64,000 nucleotides of DNA, taken from the NCBI GenBank assembly GCA_900475325.1, contig LS483371.1:5760001-5824000 (forward strand), read 5' to 3'. Source of the DNA: Paucimonas lemoignei. GTDB taxonomy: Bacteria > Pseudomonadota > Gammaproteobacteria > Pseudomonadales > Pseudomonadaceae. This document shows, in pieces, positions 27,642 through 36,730 of this stretch (position 1 is the stretch's first letter; each line of letters begins with the position of its first letter). The notes beneath the pieces were generated by a model. It had not been told where the DNA came from and searched no databases. It saw only the letters and a list, made by a program, of their open reading frames with translations. Position numbers and translations under genes: made by a program.

Positions 27642-27958
27642 AGAGCGAGAATAGCTTCGGCAAGCACCTGATCACTGGCATCGCGAGCTTCAGGGACGCG
27701 GGCGCGAAGAGTGTCGAACGCGGCGTCCAGTTGCGAGCCGTGGATATCGCCGCCACTGGCGACGTAGCTGGCCGCGTCGTCCTTGGCCTGGATCACGACT
27801 TTGGAATCACGGATCGAGGTGGTGGTGTCCGAGGTGAAGTCGATGGTGCGACCGAACGCATTGACGATGATGTTGCTGGTTTGCACGACGGTTTGCGCCT
27901 GGGCAACGCCGGCCAGCATGAACAGACCGAGGGAGGCGGCAATCAGGGGGGTACGCAT
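27638..27958 (-). CDS. DUF2388 protein, copy A
   Basis: A 106-residue exported protein (signal peptide ending VAQA) of the DUF2388 family. The family core is visible: DDAASYVASGGDIHGSQLDAA, then a helical C-terminus ASDQVLAEAILAL. It is the third and most downstream of three tandem paralogues and overlaps the DUF4105 gene by 4 bp. Function unknown. The N-terminal half differs from its paralogues while the C-terminal half is conserved. Confidence 0.88.
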   Translation of the reverse strand: MRTPLIAASLGLFMLAGVAQAQTVVQTSNIIVNAFGRTIDFTSDTTTSIRDSKVVIQAKDDAASYVASGGDIHGSQLDAAFDTLRARVPEARDASDQVLAEAILAL

Positions 27959-27994
27959 GGAACGTCTCCAAGTGATACAGAAGAGGTGAAGTGG

Positions 27995-28300
27995 CTATTG
28001 GACGAGGATTGCCTGCGCGAGTTCGAGGTCGCTGGCACTCAATTTTGGCTCGGTCTGGCGCAAGGCCATTAACGCCGATTCCAGCTGAGCGCCTCTGAGT
28101 TCGCCATCGGTGGCGACAAACACTGCCGCGTCATCCTGCGCCGCAATGATCAGCTTTCTGTCGAAAGGTGCAGTGGTCACTTTGCTGGTCACGTAGCCGG
28201 TAATGACCACGCCCTGAGTGCTCGTATCCATTGCCTGGGCCTGAGCGGTCCAGATTAGGGAAGCAGTACAGAAAGTGAGCAGTAAAGACGGTAAATGCAT
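27995..28300 (-). CDS. DUF2388 protein, copy B
   Basis: A 101-residue exported protein (signal peptide ending AQAQA) with the DUF2388 core DDAAVFVATDGELRGAQLES and C-terminus SDLELAQAILVQ. It is the middle gene of three tandem paralogues, 36 bp upstream of copy A. It is the shortest and most diverged copy in the region after the signal peptide. Function unknown. Confidence 0.87.
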   Translation of the reverse strand: MHLPSLLLTFCTASLIWTAQAQAMDTSTQGVVITGYVTSKVTTAPFDRKLIIAAQDDAAVFVATDGELRGAQLESALMALRQTEPKLSASDLELAQAILVQ

Positions 28301-28403
28301 GGGGATTGAAGGCTGGCGAAAACGAGATCCAAGGCTAGCGCAATGGCTGATCCAGAGCTAGTCCGACAGCCTGCCTGTTCAGGCTGACTGCCGGACAGGT
28401 GCG

Positions 28404-28721
28404 TCAGATGGCGAGAATGGCCTGAGCCAGATCGGCATCCGATGCTTGCAGTTGTGGAACGGTCTGACGGATGTGCTGGAAGGCACTTTCCAACTGCGCG
28501 CCACGGATGTCGCCAGCACTGCCGACAAAGCTGGCAGCGTCGTCGCGAGCAGCGAGGACGATTTTGTCATCCTTGAAGGACGAGGTGACATTCGAAGTCG
28601 CGTTGGTTGACGCATCGACAGCGCGTACCAGGGTGTCGGTGGTGACGACAAAGCTGGAAGCATTTGCAGCAGTGGCGGCAGTCAGCAGGATTGCAGCGCT
28701 AAGCAGGCGAAGGCGGGACAT
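28404..28721 (-). CDS. DUF2388 protein, copy C
   Basis: A 105-residue exported protein (signal peptide ending NASS) with core DDAASFVGSAGDIRGAQLES and C-terminus SDADLAQAILAI. The ATG at 28721 is supported by GGAG 9 nt upstream; an in-frame start 21 nt earlier is unsupported. It is the first gene of the DUF2388 x3-DUF4105 unit, 103 bp upstream of copy B, so the promoter should lie in 28722-28860. Confidence 0.88.
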   Translation of the reverse strand: MSRLRLLSAAILLTAATAANASSFVVTTDTLVRAVDASTNATSNVTSSFKDDKIVLAARDDAASFVGSAGDIRGAQLESAFQHIRQTVPQLQASDADLAQAILAI

Positions 28722-28858
28722 GGTAGGACTCCAGTGGGGCAAGAAGCTAAGTAAGAAACCGCGGTTGCCCTTTGGTTTCGTGAAGGCCCTGACAGTATTG
28801 ATTGTGCGGGATGGCGTAAGCCTAGCATGGTGGTAGGCGCAGCGGCTGACCAGACATG

Positions 28859-28900
28859 AAACTGTACCTGCCGAATAGTTTAACTTGAGAACTGTACCTG
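28859..28900. promoter_or_regulatory. Direct repeat AACTGTACCTG (two copies)
   Basis: The 11-mer AACTGTACCTG occurs twice, 30 bp apart (28860 and 28890), in the 347-bp space between the DUF2388 and DUF1127 genes. The same CTGTAC core recurs on both sides of the DUF1127 gene. It may be an operator; the regulator is unknown. The remainder of this space holds a REP pair and a terminator, and no gene. Confidence 0.45.
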
Positions 28901-28904
28901 TTCC

Positions 28905-28977
28905 TGTAGGAGCTGCCGAAGGCTGCGAACTGCGGCTGACTGGTAGAACACCCTCGCAGCCTCCGGCAGCTCCTACA
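28905..28977. repeat. REP-type paired palindrome, class D copy 2
   Basis: Inverted arms TGTAGGAGCTGCCGAAGGCT... and ...GCCTCCGGCAGCTCCTACA separated by about 23 nt, with one mismatch in the stem. The outer bases read TGTAGG rather than TGTGGG, a variant shared with the copy at 44326. Confidence 0.8.
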
Positions 28978-28996
28978 AAGCGAACCCTATAAACGA

Positions 28997-29031
28997 CAAA
29001 ACCCGTCAGCAGTTGCCCGCGACGGGTTTTG
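28997..29031 (-). terminator. Terminator of the DUF1127 gene
   Basis: An 11-bp stem (CAAAACCCGTC / GACGGGTTTTG) with a 13-nt loop, ending in TTTTG on the minus strand. It lies about 60 bp beyond the DUF1127 stop. Confidence 0.7.
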
Positions 29032-29089
29032 GTGAAGCAATTCGGGTTGCTGGCGAGTGACCTTGAAAGTCAGGACCAGCGTGCGCCCA

Positions 29090-29305
29090 TTAGCGCCAGA
29101 ACGGCTTGCTCAGCTCTTCGTAACGTTGCGACTCGCTGATACCTGCGTCAGCCAGCAGACGTGCATCCAGGCGGGCCAATTGGTGGCGGCTGGACAGGCG
29201 ACGTTGCCAAAGCATCAGGTTAGCGAAAGCGCGAAGAGGCCATGCAGCTTTTGCGGTTGTAGCGGTGTTTTCGAAGAAAAGGTCGGAACTAACTGTACGT
29301 TCCAT
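29090..29305 (-). CDS. DUF1127 (YjiS-like) small protein
   Basis: A 71-residue protein ending in the DUF1127 helix-loop-helix: LMLWQRRLSSRHQLARLDARLLADAGIS followed by a short tail with ELSKPFW. Small arginine-rich proteins of this family affect RNA turnover or metabolism in some alphaproteobacteria, but the role in Pseudomonas is not settled. It is a single gene with its own terminator; repeated CTGTAC sites occur at its start and upstream. Confidence 0.87.
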   Translation of the reverse strand: MERTVSSDLFFENTATTAKAAWPLRAFANLMLWQRRLSSRHQLARLDARLLADAGISESQRYEELSKPFWR

Positions 29306-29553
29306 GGTGTGCGTCCTTCCGCTTGTGGCGGCTTAGAGAGTGATTTAACTGGTGCCCATCTTCCTCCCAGCCAGTCAATCTCCATAGACACAGTTCACCT
29401 GTATTGTGCGGGTTCAGTTAACTGTTTATAGGCACTGTTTTGTTCGTTATTGGGGCAACTGTACGGGTTAGCACCTTTGTGGTGCAAAATGTGCGCTATT
29501 TGGGTGAAAAGCGGCTTTTGACCCCCAAAAAACACCGGTACAGAAGTACAGTT
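29291..29553. promoter_or_regulatory. Cluster of CTGTAC/GTACAG sites upstream of the DUF1127 gene
   Basis: CTGTAC occurs at 29293 (within the first codons of the gene) and 29459, and its complement GTACAG at 29538 and 29546; the last two are only 8 bp apart. Two further copies lie beyond the gene near 28862 and 28892. Tandem sites of this kind resemble operators of GntR/MocR-type regulators, which is an inference. The space 29306-29622 holds no gene. Confidence 0.4.
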
Positions 29554-29622
29554 TTTCCTTCACCAGCCTGAACAGATCTTTGCGAGGCAGAAAATTGTAT
29601 GGCTGCCCCGCAACTGTTCACC

Positions 29623-31116
29623 TCACACCGGCAGCATGCTGCCTGCTTCGTCCAGCCTAATGTGCCAACTCAGTGCCTCGCGCAGCACATGCGGCGTGTG
29701 TCCACCCTTGGCGCAGGCGGCGGCAAAGTAGGCATTCAGGGCGTCCCGGTAAGCCGGGTGCACACAGTTGTCGATAATCACCCGTGCCCGTTCCCGTGGC
29801 GCCAGGCCGCGAAGATCCGCCAGCCCTTGTTCGGTCACCAGAATGTCCACGTCATGCTCGGTGTGATCCACATGGCTGACCATTGGCACGATGCTGGAAA
29901 TGGCGCCGCCCTTGGCAATGGACTTTGTCACGAAGATCGCCAGGTGGGCGTTACGGGAGAAGTCTCCCGAACCGCCGATACCGTTCATCATGCGCGTGCC
30001 GCAAACATGGGTGGAGTTGACGTTGCCGTACAGATCGAATTCCAGCGCGGTATTAATGCCGATGATGCCCAGACGACGAATGATTTCCGGGTGGTTGGAG
30101 ATTTCCTGCGGGCGCAGCACCAGACGTGATTTGTAGCGGCTGAAGTCCGCGAATACCTCGGCATGCTTACTGGCCGAGAGCGTCATGGAGCTGCCCGAGG
30201 CGAAACCGAGCTTGCCCGCGTCGAATAGCTCGAAGGTCGAGTCCTGCAACACCTCGGAATACATGGTCATGTCATGAAACGGCGAATCCACCAGCCCGTG
30301 CATCACGGCGTTGGCGATGGTGCCGATCCCGGCCTGCAAGGGCATGAGTTTGTTGGTCAGCCGATCTTCGCGGACTTCGTTCTTGAAGAACTCCACCAGA
30401 TGGCTGGCGATGGCCTGGGTGTCCATATCCGGCGGCAGCACCGTGGAGGGCGAGTCAGCCTGATTGCTGATGACGATGCCAACGATCTTGGCCGGGTCGA
30501 TCTGTACCGCCGGGTTGCCGATGCGCGTGTCGGCTTGAAGCACCGGAATCGGCAACCGGGTCGGGCGATAGCTCGGGATATAGATGTCGTGCAGGCCTTC
30601 CAGCTCAAGCGGCTGAGCCAGGTTGATCTCGACGATGACCTGCTTTGCAAGAATGGCGAAGCTGGCCGAGTTGCCCACCGAAGTGCTGAGCACCAGATGC
30701 CCCTCTTCGGTGATCGCCACGCACTCGATGATTGCCAGGTCCACGGCCTTGATCTGCCGATTGCGCAGTTGCTCGACCGTGTCAGACAGGTGGCTGTCGA
30801 TGAACATCACCGAGCCGTCATTGATGGCTTTGCGCAGAGTGCTGTCGACCTGAAACGGCGAGCGACGGGACAACACGCCCGCCTCGGTCAGTTGCTTGTC
30901 CAGATCGTTGCCCAGGCTCGCGCCGGTCAACAGGCTGATCTTGAGCGGGGACAGCTTGGCGCGTTCGGCCAGGGCGTGGGGCACGGCTTTGGCTTCACCG
31001 GCACGGGTGAAACCACTCATGCCGACGGTCATGCCGTCTTCAATCATGGCGGCGGCATCAGCCGCACTCATCACCTTGCTCATGAGCGAAGGCAAGCGGA
31101 TACGATCACGGTACAT
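29623..31116 (-). CDS. Acetyl-CoA hydrolase / succinyl-CoA:acetate (propionate) CoA-transferase
   Basis: A 497-residue class I CoA-transferase of the acetyl-CoA hydrolase family. N-terminal MYRDRIRLPSLMSKVMSAAD and GMTVGMSGFTRAGEAKAVP, plus the C-terminal block GIGGSGDFSRNAHLAIF and FVTKSIAKGGAISSIVPM, are typical of succinyl-CoA:acetate/propionate CoA-transferases (SCACT). The catalytic glutamate is expected in the EFDLYGNVNSTHV segment. These enzymes salvage acetate or propionate with succinyl-CoA. Monocistronic, downstream of no obvious partner. The precise substrate cannot be settled from sequence. Confidence 0.9.
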   Translation of the reverse strand: MYRDRIRLPSLMSKVMSAADAAAMIEDGMTVGMSGFTRAGEAKAVPHALAERAKLSPLKISLLTGASLGNDLDKQLTEAGVLSRRSPFQVDSTLRKAINDGSVMFIDSHLSDTVEQLRNRQIKAVDLAIIECVAITEEGHLVLSTSVGNSASFAILAKQVIVEINLAQPLELEGLHDIYIPSYRPTRLPIPVLQADTRIGNPAVQIDPAKIVGIVISNQADSPSTVLPPDMDTQAIASHLVEFFKNEVREDRLTNKLMPLQAGIGTIANAVMHGLVDSPFHDMTMYSEVLQDSTFELFDAGKLGFASGSSMTLSASKHAEVFADFSRYKSRLVLRPQEISNHPEIIRRLGIIGINTALEFDLYGNVNSTHVCGTRMMNGIGGSGDFSRNAHLAIFVTKSIAKGGAISSIVPMVSHVDHTEHDVDILVTEQGLADLRGLAPRERARVIIDNCVHPAYRDALNAYFAAACAKGGHTPHVLREALSWHIRLDEAGSMLPV

Positions 31117-31245
31117 GGATTCTTATCTCGGGGTGGAAGCGAAGCCCAAGTCTAGAGACTTGAGCTATGTTCGTCCCGCTACCAAGGTCGCATTGGGAGG
31201 CTCTAATTAGCGGGTTTCAGCGCAAAACACTGTTACGTGGAATGT

Positions 31246-31277
31246 AAAAAGCCCCGGTGTTTTCAACGCCGGGGCCC
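31246..31277 (-). terminator. Terminator of the pnt operon
   Basis: On the minus strand a GC-rich stem (CCCCGGCGT / ACACCGGGG) is followed by CTTTTT. It lies about 20 bp after the pntB stop. Confidence 0.85.
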
Positions 31278-31297
31278 GGTTTAGACGCGCAAGAAGG

Positions 31298-32743
31298 CTA
31301 CGCGTTGTCGACCGCCTTCACCATGTCCTCGATCACCTTTTTGGCGTCGCCGAACACCATCATGGTTTTGTCCAGATAGAACAGTTCGTTATCCAGGCCG
31401 GCATAACCACTGGCCATGGAGCGCTTGTTGACGATGATGGTCTTGGCCTTGAACGCTTCCAGAATCGGCATCCCGGCAATCGGCGATTTCGGATCGTTCT
31501 TCGCCGCCGGGTTGACCACGTCGTTGGCACCCAACACCAACACCACGTCGGCCTGACCAAATTCGGAGTTGATGTCTTCCATCTCGAACACTTGGTCGTA
31601 AGGCACTTCGGCCTCAGCAAGCAGCACGTTCATGTGCCCCGGCATACGACCGGCAACCGGGTGGATCGCGTACTTCACGGTCACGCCATGATGGGTCAGC
31701 TTTTCGGTCAGTTCTTTCAACGCATGCTGAGCGCGAGCCACTGCCAAGCCGTAGCCAGGGACGATGATCACCGTGTCGGCGTTGGTCAGCAGGAAGGTCG
31801 CATCGTCAGCCGAACCGGATTTGACCGGACGCGCCTCTTTGCTGCCCGCAGGCCCGGCAGCATCGGTTGCACCACCAAAGCCACCGCCAATCACGTTGAA
31901 GAACGAACGGTTCATCGCCTTGCACATGATGTACGACAGAATCGCACCGGACGAACCCACCAGAGAGCCAGCGATGATCAGCATCGAGTTGTTCAGCGAG
32001 AAGCCGATACCCGCCGCCGCCCAGCCCGAATAGCTGTTGAGCATCGACACCACGACCGGCATGTCAGCGCCACCAATCGGGATGATCAGCAACACACCGA
32101 TCACGAAGGCCAGGGCCAGCATGATGGCGAACGCGGTCAGGTTGCCGGTGAACATGAAGAACAGACCGAATGCCAGCGTCGCCAAGCCCAGCACCAGATT
32201 CAACTTGTGCTGGCCTGCAAACTGTACCGGTGCCCCCTGGAACAGGCGGAATTTGTACTTGCCAGACAGCTTGCCGAAAGCGATCACTGAACCTGAGAAG
32301 GTAATTGCACCAATCGCAGCCCCCAGGAACAGCTCCAGACGGTTCCCGGTCGGGATCGCGTCGCCCAGGCTCTTTACAATGTTCAGCGACTGCGGCTCGA
32401 CCACGGCGGCGATGGCGATGAACACGGCAGCCAGGCCGATCATGCTGTGCATGAACGCGACCAGTTCCGGCATCTTGGTCATTTCAACGCGCTTGGCCAT
32501 GATCGAGCCAGCGGTGCCACCCACCAACAGGCCGATCACGATGTAACCGATACCCGCCGTGGTGTCCGACAGCGCCGCCAGTTTGTAGACCAGGCCGATG
32601 GTGGTGATCACCGCCAGCCCCATGCCAAGCATGCCGAACAGGTTGCCACGACGTGAAGTGGTCGGGTGAGACAGACCTTTGAGCGCCTGAATGAAGCAGA
32701 CGGCTGAAACGAGGTACAGCAGCGTGACCAGATTCATGCTCAT
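31298..32743 (-). CDS. pntB: NAD(P) transhydrogenase subunit beta
   Basis: A 481-residue integral membrane PntB. About eight or nine hydrophobic helices in the first 280 residues form the proton channel half (dII), followed by the NADP(H)-binding domain (dIII) with IIVPGYGLAVARAQHALKEL, HPVAGRMPGHMNVLLAEA and VLVLGANDVVNPAAK. It couples proton entry to NADPH formation. Last gene of the three-gene pnt operon; its start overlaps the stop of the preceding gene by one base. Confidence 0.97.
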   Translation of the reverse strand: MSMNLVTLLYLVSAVCFIQALKGLSHPTTSRRGNLFGMLGMGLAVITTIGLVYKLAALSDTTAGIGYIVIGLLVGGTAGSIMAKRVEMTKMPELVAFMHSMIGLAAVFIAIAAVVEPQSLNIVKSLGDAIPTGNRLELFLGAAIGAITFSGSVIAFGKLSGKYKFRLFQGAPVQFAGQHKLNLVLGLATLAFGLFFMFTGNLTAFAIMLALAFVIGVLLIIPIGGADMPVVVSMLNSYSGWAAAGIGFSLNNSMLIIAGSLVGSSGAILSYIMCKAMNRSFFNVIGGGFGGATDAAGPAGSKEARPVKSGSADDATFLLTNADTVIIVPGYGLAVARAQHALKELTEKLTHHGVTVKYAIHPVAGRMPGHMNVLLAEAEVPYDQVFEMEDINSEFGQADVVLVLGANDVVNPAAKNDPKSPIAGMPILEAFKAKTIIVNKRSMASGYAGLDNELFYLDKTMMVFGDAKKVIEDMVKAVDNA

Positions 32744-33063
32744 TATTTGCGCACCTCTTCTTTTGCCTTGGGTGCCTTCTTCTTGAACATTTCCAGCATG
32801 CGCCGGGTGACCAGAAAACCACCGAATACGTTAACCGCGGCCAGCGCCACCGCCAGGGTGCCCATGGTCTTGCCCAGCGGGGTAACGGTGAGGGCCGCTG
32901 CGAGCATGGCGCCGACAATCACGATGGCAGAGATCGCGTTGGTGACGGCCATCAGCGGCGTATGCAGTGCCGGGGTCACGTTCCAGACCACGTGATAACC
33001 GACGTAAATCGCCAGCACAAAAATGATCAGGTTATAGATACCCGGGGAGATGAATTCTTCCAT
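32743..33063 (-). CDS. pntAB: NAD(P) transhydrogenase subunit alpha part 2
   Basis: A 106-residue protein with three to four hydrophobic helices ([51 protein letters not shown]) ending in a basic tail ([14 protein letters not shown]). It is the membrane segment of the alpha subunit, encoded separately from the NAD-binding part as in many bacteria with split PntA. It lies between pntAA and pntB with minimal spacing. Confidence 0.95.
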   Translation of the reverse strand: MEEFISPGIYNLIIFVLAIYVGYHVVWNVTPALHTPLMAVTNAISAIVIVGAMLAAALTVTPLGKTMGTLAVALAAVNVFGGFLVTRRMLEMFKKKAPKAKEEVRK

Positions 33064-33073
33064 CGTCTTATCC

Positions 33074-34195
33074 TCAGCCGTTCTTGCGGATGACTTGGCC
33101 GTCGCGGCACATCAGGCACGCGGCGACAATGTCGTCTTCGAGGTTGATGTGCAGCTGGCCGTCCTTGTCGAACAACAGCTTCATGAAGTCCAGCAGGTTG
33201 CGGGCATACAGCGCCGAAGCATCAGCGGCGACCAGTGCGGGCAGATTGGTGTGGCCGACGATGGTGACGCCATGCTGCACAACCACCTCGTCCGCAACCG
33301 TCAGCGGGCAGTTGCCGCCTTGAGCCGCTGCCAGATCGATCACCACTGAACCAGGCTTCATCTCTGCCACAGTCTCTGCTCTGAGTAACACGGGCGCCTT
33401 ACGACCGGGGATCAATGCCGTGGTGATGACGATGTCCGACTGTTTGGCGCGCTCGTGGACCGCAACCGCCTGACGCTGCATCCAGCTGGCAGGCATCGGG
33501 CGGGCGTAGCCACCGACACCGACGGCGCATTCGCGCTCTTCATCGGTTTCGTAGGGCACGTCGATGAATTTGGCACCCAGGGATTCAATCTGCTCTTTCA
33601 CCGCGGGACGCACATCGGATGCCTCGACAACAGCTCCCAGACGCTTGGCGGTAGCGATCGCCTGCAGACCGGCAACGCCCGCCCCCAGTACCAGCACGCG
33701 TGCAGCCTTCACCGTACCGGCTGCCGTCATCAGCATCGGCATGAAGCGCGGATAGTGATGCGCACCCAGCAACACAGCCTTATAACCGGCAATGTTGGCT
33801 TGGGAGGACAGCACATCGAGGCTCTGCGCGCGGGAAGTACGCGGCGCGGCTTCCAGGGCAAAGGCAGTAATGCCCTGCCCGGCCAGCTTGGCGATGGTGT
33901 CGTTGCTGAAGGGGTTGAGCATCCCGACCAGCAGCGTGCCAGGCTTGATCTGGGCCAGTTCGCTGTCATTCGGCGCAGTGACTTTAAGCACCAATTCGGC
34001 AGCCAATGCGTCGGCCTGGTTGCCAATGGCAGCACCCGCCGCTTCATAAGCGCTGTCCGGCACACCGGCGCTGACGCCTGCCGTGCTTTGCACCGTGACG
34101 CGATGGCCTTGGGCGATCAGCTTCTTGATGGTTTCAGGGGTTGCAGCAACCCGCTTTTCACCCGTCTGGGTCTCGAGAGGAACGCCAATGTGCAC
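33074..34195 (-). CDS. pntAA: NAD(P) transhydrogenase subunit alpha part 1
   Basis: A 373-residue NAD(H)-binding dI subunit. N-terminal [21 protein letters not shown], the Rossmann loop [22 protein letters not shown] and the [20 protein letters not shown] segment are typical. The start is the GTG at 34193-34195 because AGGAG lies 7 nt upstream and the family begins here; the frame extends 28 codons further without support. First gene of the pnt operon. Confidence 0.95.
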   Translation of the reverse strand: MHIGVPLETQTGEKRVAATPETIKKLIAQGHRVTVQSTAGVSAGVPDSAYEAAGAAIGNQADALAAELVLKVTAPNDSELAQIKPGTLLVGMLNPFSNDTIAKLAGQGITAFALEAAPRTSRAQSLDVLSSQANIAGYKAVLLGAHHYPRFMPMLMTAAGTVKAARVLVLGAGVAGLQAIATAKRLGAVVEASDVRPAVKEQIESLGAKFIDVPYETDEERECAVGVGGYARPMPASWMQRQAVAVHERAKQSDIVITTALIPGRKAPVLLRAETVAEMKPGSVVIDLAAAQGGNCPLTVADEVVVQHGVTIVGHTNLPALVAADASALYARNLLDFMKLLFDKDGQLHINLEDDIVAACLMCRDGQVIRKNG

Positions 34196-34624
34196 GTGTA
34201 ATCTCCTGCGTGATCTTCTTGTTTTCTTCAAATAGGCCAGCGCACTCAAACAAGCACGACTGGGGCTGCCGATCAGCATGATCCCGCTGTTTACAGGCGG
34301 GGCGCGGCATTTTGCAGGCGAAGTCCTGGACCATCAACGAATTTTGTAACGAGACGATAAATTAACTACAAGTCACAGCGTGACCAAATGTCGCAGCTAA
34401 CAGGCTTCAACCCTTGTTTTATGGGCTTTACGCTGAAAACGGCGAACATTTCACCGACTTCTGAATTGATCGCGTGGCATATGCCTATAACCGGACCAAA
34501 CGCCTGGGGATCACGGAAACAGGGGCTCATAGGCCTTATGTATAGTGCGGATATCCCATTTTCGATATGCGACAAAAACGTACATCTGTAGGTTGATTTG
34601 CGACAACACTACAGAATTTACCCA
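34196..34624. other. Gene-poor spacer between pnt operon and HU
   Basis: About 430 bp without a supported gene. Two overlapping short frames on opposite strands (about 34366-34591) have no recognisable similarity. The right part is AT-rich and should hold the pntAA promoter (minus strand), but no convincing -35/-10 pair stood out. Confidence 0.5.
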
Positions 34625-34666
34625 CAAAAAACGGGCACCCAATCTTCGTTGGTGTGCCCGCTTTTT
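34625..34666 (-). terminator. Terminator of the HU gene (bidirectional form)
   Basis: CGGGCAC-CCAA and TTGG-x-GTGCCCG pair into an 11-bp stem with one bulge, flanked by A-run and T-run on both sides, so it can stop transcription in either direction. It lies about 36 bp beyond the HU stop. Confidence 0.85.
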
Positions 34667-34702
34667 CACTGCTCGCCTCCCGCCAAGGCGTACAGCGGAT
34701 AT

Positions 34703-34978
34703 CTAGGGGTTGACGCTGTCTTTCAGAGATTTACCCGGCTTGAACGCCACTGTGTTACTGGCCTTGATCTTTACCGGCTCGCCGGTCTGAGGGTTTTTAC
34801 CTGTGCGTGCGCCACGGTGGCGCTGCAGGAAGGTGCCGAAGCCGACCAGCGTTACGCTGTCTTTGCGGTGCAAGGCACCGGTGATTTCTTCGAGGACGGC
34901 ATTGAGGACTCGGTTGGCTTGTTCTTTGGTCAGATCCGCCTTTTCAGCAATGGCGGCTGCAAGTTCTGGTTTACGCAT
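34703..34978 (-). CDS. HU-family DNA-binding protein
   Basis: A 91-residue histone-like protein: N-terminal RKPELAAAIAEKADLTKEQANRVLNAV, then VTLVGFGTFLQRHRGARTGKNPQTGEPVKI and NTVAFKPGKSLKD. This is the HU beta-arm architecture with the RxGRNP-type tip (RTGKNPQTG). It lies next to the rubredoxin reductase gene, as in other Pseudomonas (PA5348 of PAO1, from memory). It bends DNA non-specifically and is one of several HU genes in the genus. Confidence 0.95.
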   Translation of the reverse strand: MRKPELAAAIAEKADLTKEQANRVLNAVLEEITGALHRKDSVTLVGFGTFLQRHRGARTGKNPQTGEPVKIKASNTVAFKPGKSLKDSVNP

Positions 34979-35168
34979 ATGAAGCCTCTTTCTACGGTTT
35001 ATTGTTTTTATGTCCCGTGCCGCTCATCCAGAGCAGCGGCCGAGTGCTGCAACGGCTCTACGTTGCGGCAGACAGAAATGAGGATGGCATGCCGTTATGG
35101 CCCGCGCCAGTACGTGCGCCACGTTTATCTACTCAATAACGTGGCTTATCCGACAGAACGACCAGTAT

Positions 35169-36317
35169 TTAAGCCAACAGAGGGGGCAGGGCCTTGTTCA
35201 AGGCCAATTTTTCCATGACGGCAGCGCCAGTCAGCGCATAACCGAGCAGGTTGCCCGCCGGGTCGTGGCACAGCGCCTTGATGTCGGCGCCCTGCCCTTC
35301 GACGCTCCACACGCCCTGCGCACCCAAGGGCGGCGGCGACACCACCAGTGGGCAAACCGGGGTTTTCACGGTGATTGGCATCGGCCCATATTTGACCGCC
35401 GTCGGGGTGCCCGCCAGGGTTTGTGCCAGCGCCCGCGCGCAGCTCATCAGCGGCATGACATAAAGCAGATTCAACCCATCGACTTCAGCGCAATCGCCCA
35501 ACGCATAGATATTGGCGTGGGAGGTCTTGAGCATCCGGTCGACCACAATCCCGCGCGAAATCTGCAAGCCTGCCGCTGCGGCCAGATCAACACGGGGGCG
35601 CAGGCCGATGGCGGACACCACCACATCACAGGCAATGACCTGACCGTCGGAAAGGTGCGCTTCAAGTCCGTCGTTGGTGCGCAGCAGGCGGGTCATCAGC
35701 GGGCCCAGATGGAAGCGCGCGCCGAGGCCTTCCAGCCCACTGCGCACGGCAGCCGCCGCAGCCTCGGGCAACAGAGTCGGCATGACCTGTTCGCAAGGCG
35801 CCACCAAATCGACTTCATAGCCGCCCAGGATCAGGTCATTGGCAAACTCACAGCCGATCAGCCCGGCGCCCAGGATCAATACCCTGCGCTTGCCTGCGGC
35901 TGCAACGCGAAAGCGTGCGTAGTCTTCCAGGTCATTGATGGGGAAGATCGCATCAGCGGCATCGCCTTCAACGGGAACGCGGATGGTTTCCGCGCCCCAG
36001 GCCAGGATCAAGTCGCGGTAGTACACTGCCTCTTCTCCGATCCACAGGCGCTTGTGGCCCGGATCAATGCCGCTGATGCGGGTATGAGTGCGCACCTCGG
36101 CGTTGAGCTGGAGGGCCATTGCACCCGGCTCGGCCATGCTCAGGCCGTCGGCTTCCTTGTTTTTGCCGAAGCCGGTGGACAGCATCGGTTTGGAATAGGA
36201 GCGCCCGTCATCGGCGGTGATCAGCACCAGCGGCGTTTCGCCATCGAGCTTGCGAAATTCCCGGGCCAGGTTGTAGCCCGCCAGGCCAGTGCCAACAATC
36301 ACAACAGGTGCGTTCAT
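35169..36317 (-). CDS. rubB: Rubredoxin-NAD(+) reductase
   Basis: A 382-residue FAD-dependent pyridine nucleotide-disulphide reductase-fold enzyme. FAD-binding [20 protein letters not shown] at the N-terminus, NAD-binding [21 protein letters not shown] near residue 146 and the second FAD contact [14 protein letters not shown] are intact. There is no redox-active CxxxxC pair, as expected for rubredoxin reductases. It passes electrons from NADH to the rubredoxin encoded 36 bp upstream. Full length. Confidence 0.93.
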   Translation of the reverse strand: MNAPVVIVGTGLAGYNLAREFRKLDGETPLVLITADDGRSYSKPMLSTGFGKNKEADGLSMAEPGAMALQLNAEVRTHTRISGIDPGHKRLWIGEEAVYYRDLILAWGAETIRVPVEGDAADAIFPINDLEDYARFRVAAAGKRRVLILGAGLIGCEFANDLILGGYEVDLVAPCEQVMPTLLPEAAAAAVRSGLEGLGARFHLGPLMTRLLRTNDGLEAHLSDGQVIACDVVVSAIGLRPRVDLAAAAGLQISRGIVVDRMLKTSHANIYALGDCAEVDGLNLLYVMPLMSCARALAQTLAGTPTAVKYGPMPITVKTPVCPLVVSPPPLGAQGVWSVEGQGADIKALCHDPAGNLLGYALTGAAVMEKLALNKALPPLLA

Positions 36318-36353
36318 GCGTCATTCCAAACCAGAGAACGGTTGAAGGCTGTA

Positions 36354-36521
36354 TCAGCCGATTTCGATCATTTCGAAGTCCATCTTGCCTACGCCGCAAT
36401 CCGGGCATAGCCAATCTTCCGGGACGTCCTGCCAGAGGGTGCCCGGCGCAATACCGTCGTCAGGCCAACCCATGGCTTCGTCGTAAATCAGGCCACAGAC
36501 AATGCATTGCCACTTCTTCAT
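36354..36521 (-). CDS. rubA: Rubredoxin
   Basis: A 55-residue protein with the two CxxC iron-binding hooks: [16 protein letters not shown] and [19 protein letters not shown], with [20 protein letters not shown] between them. It is an Fe(SCys)4 one-electron carrier in the AlkG2/RubA class. GAGAGA lies 7 nt before the ATG. It precedes the reductase gene, so the two form an electron transfer unit. PAO1 has two rubredoxin genes here (from memory); this window has one. Confidence 0.96.
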   Translation of the reverse strand: MKKWQCIVCGLIYDEAMGWPDDGIAPGTLWQDVPEDWLCPDCGVGKMDFEMIEIG

Positions 36522-36730
36522 GGTTTATCTCTCATATTTCAGGCTATTTCGGCGCTGTTTCGAAAGCTACGCGGTCGTCAGATGCCGCGTTCGCCCAACT
36601 CAGGGGGTTTGTACTGATCGCGAAGCCGACATGCAAGCCCGGCATTCATCTCAGACTGTGACCGGCCATCGGTGGCCAGGGGCAATCATGCTAAGCTCGC
36701 GGCCTCGATTGACGCCAATAATTGCCTACC

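Noticed and set aside
34366..34591. Short overlapping frames between pntAA and HU
   Set aside because: No similarity, ribosome site or signal sequence; opposite-strand frames coincide.
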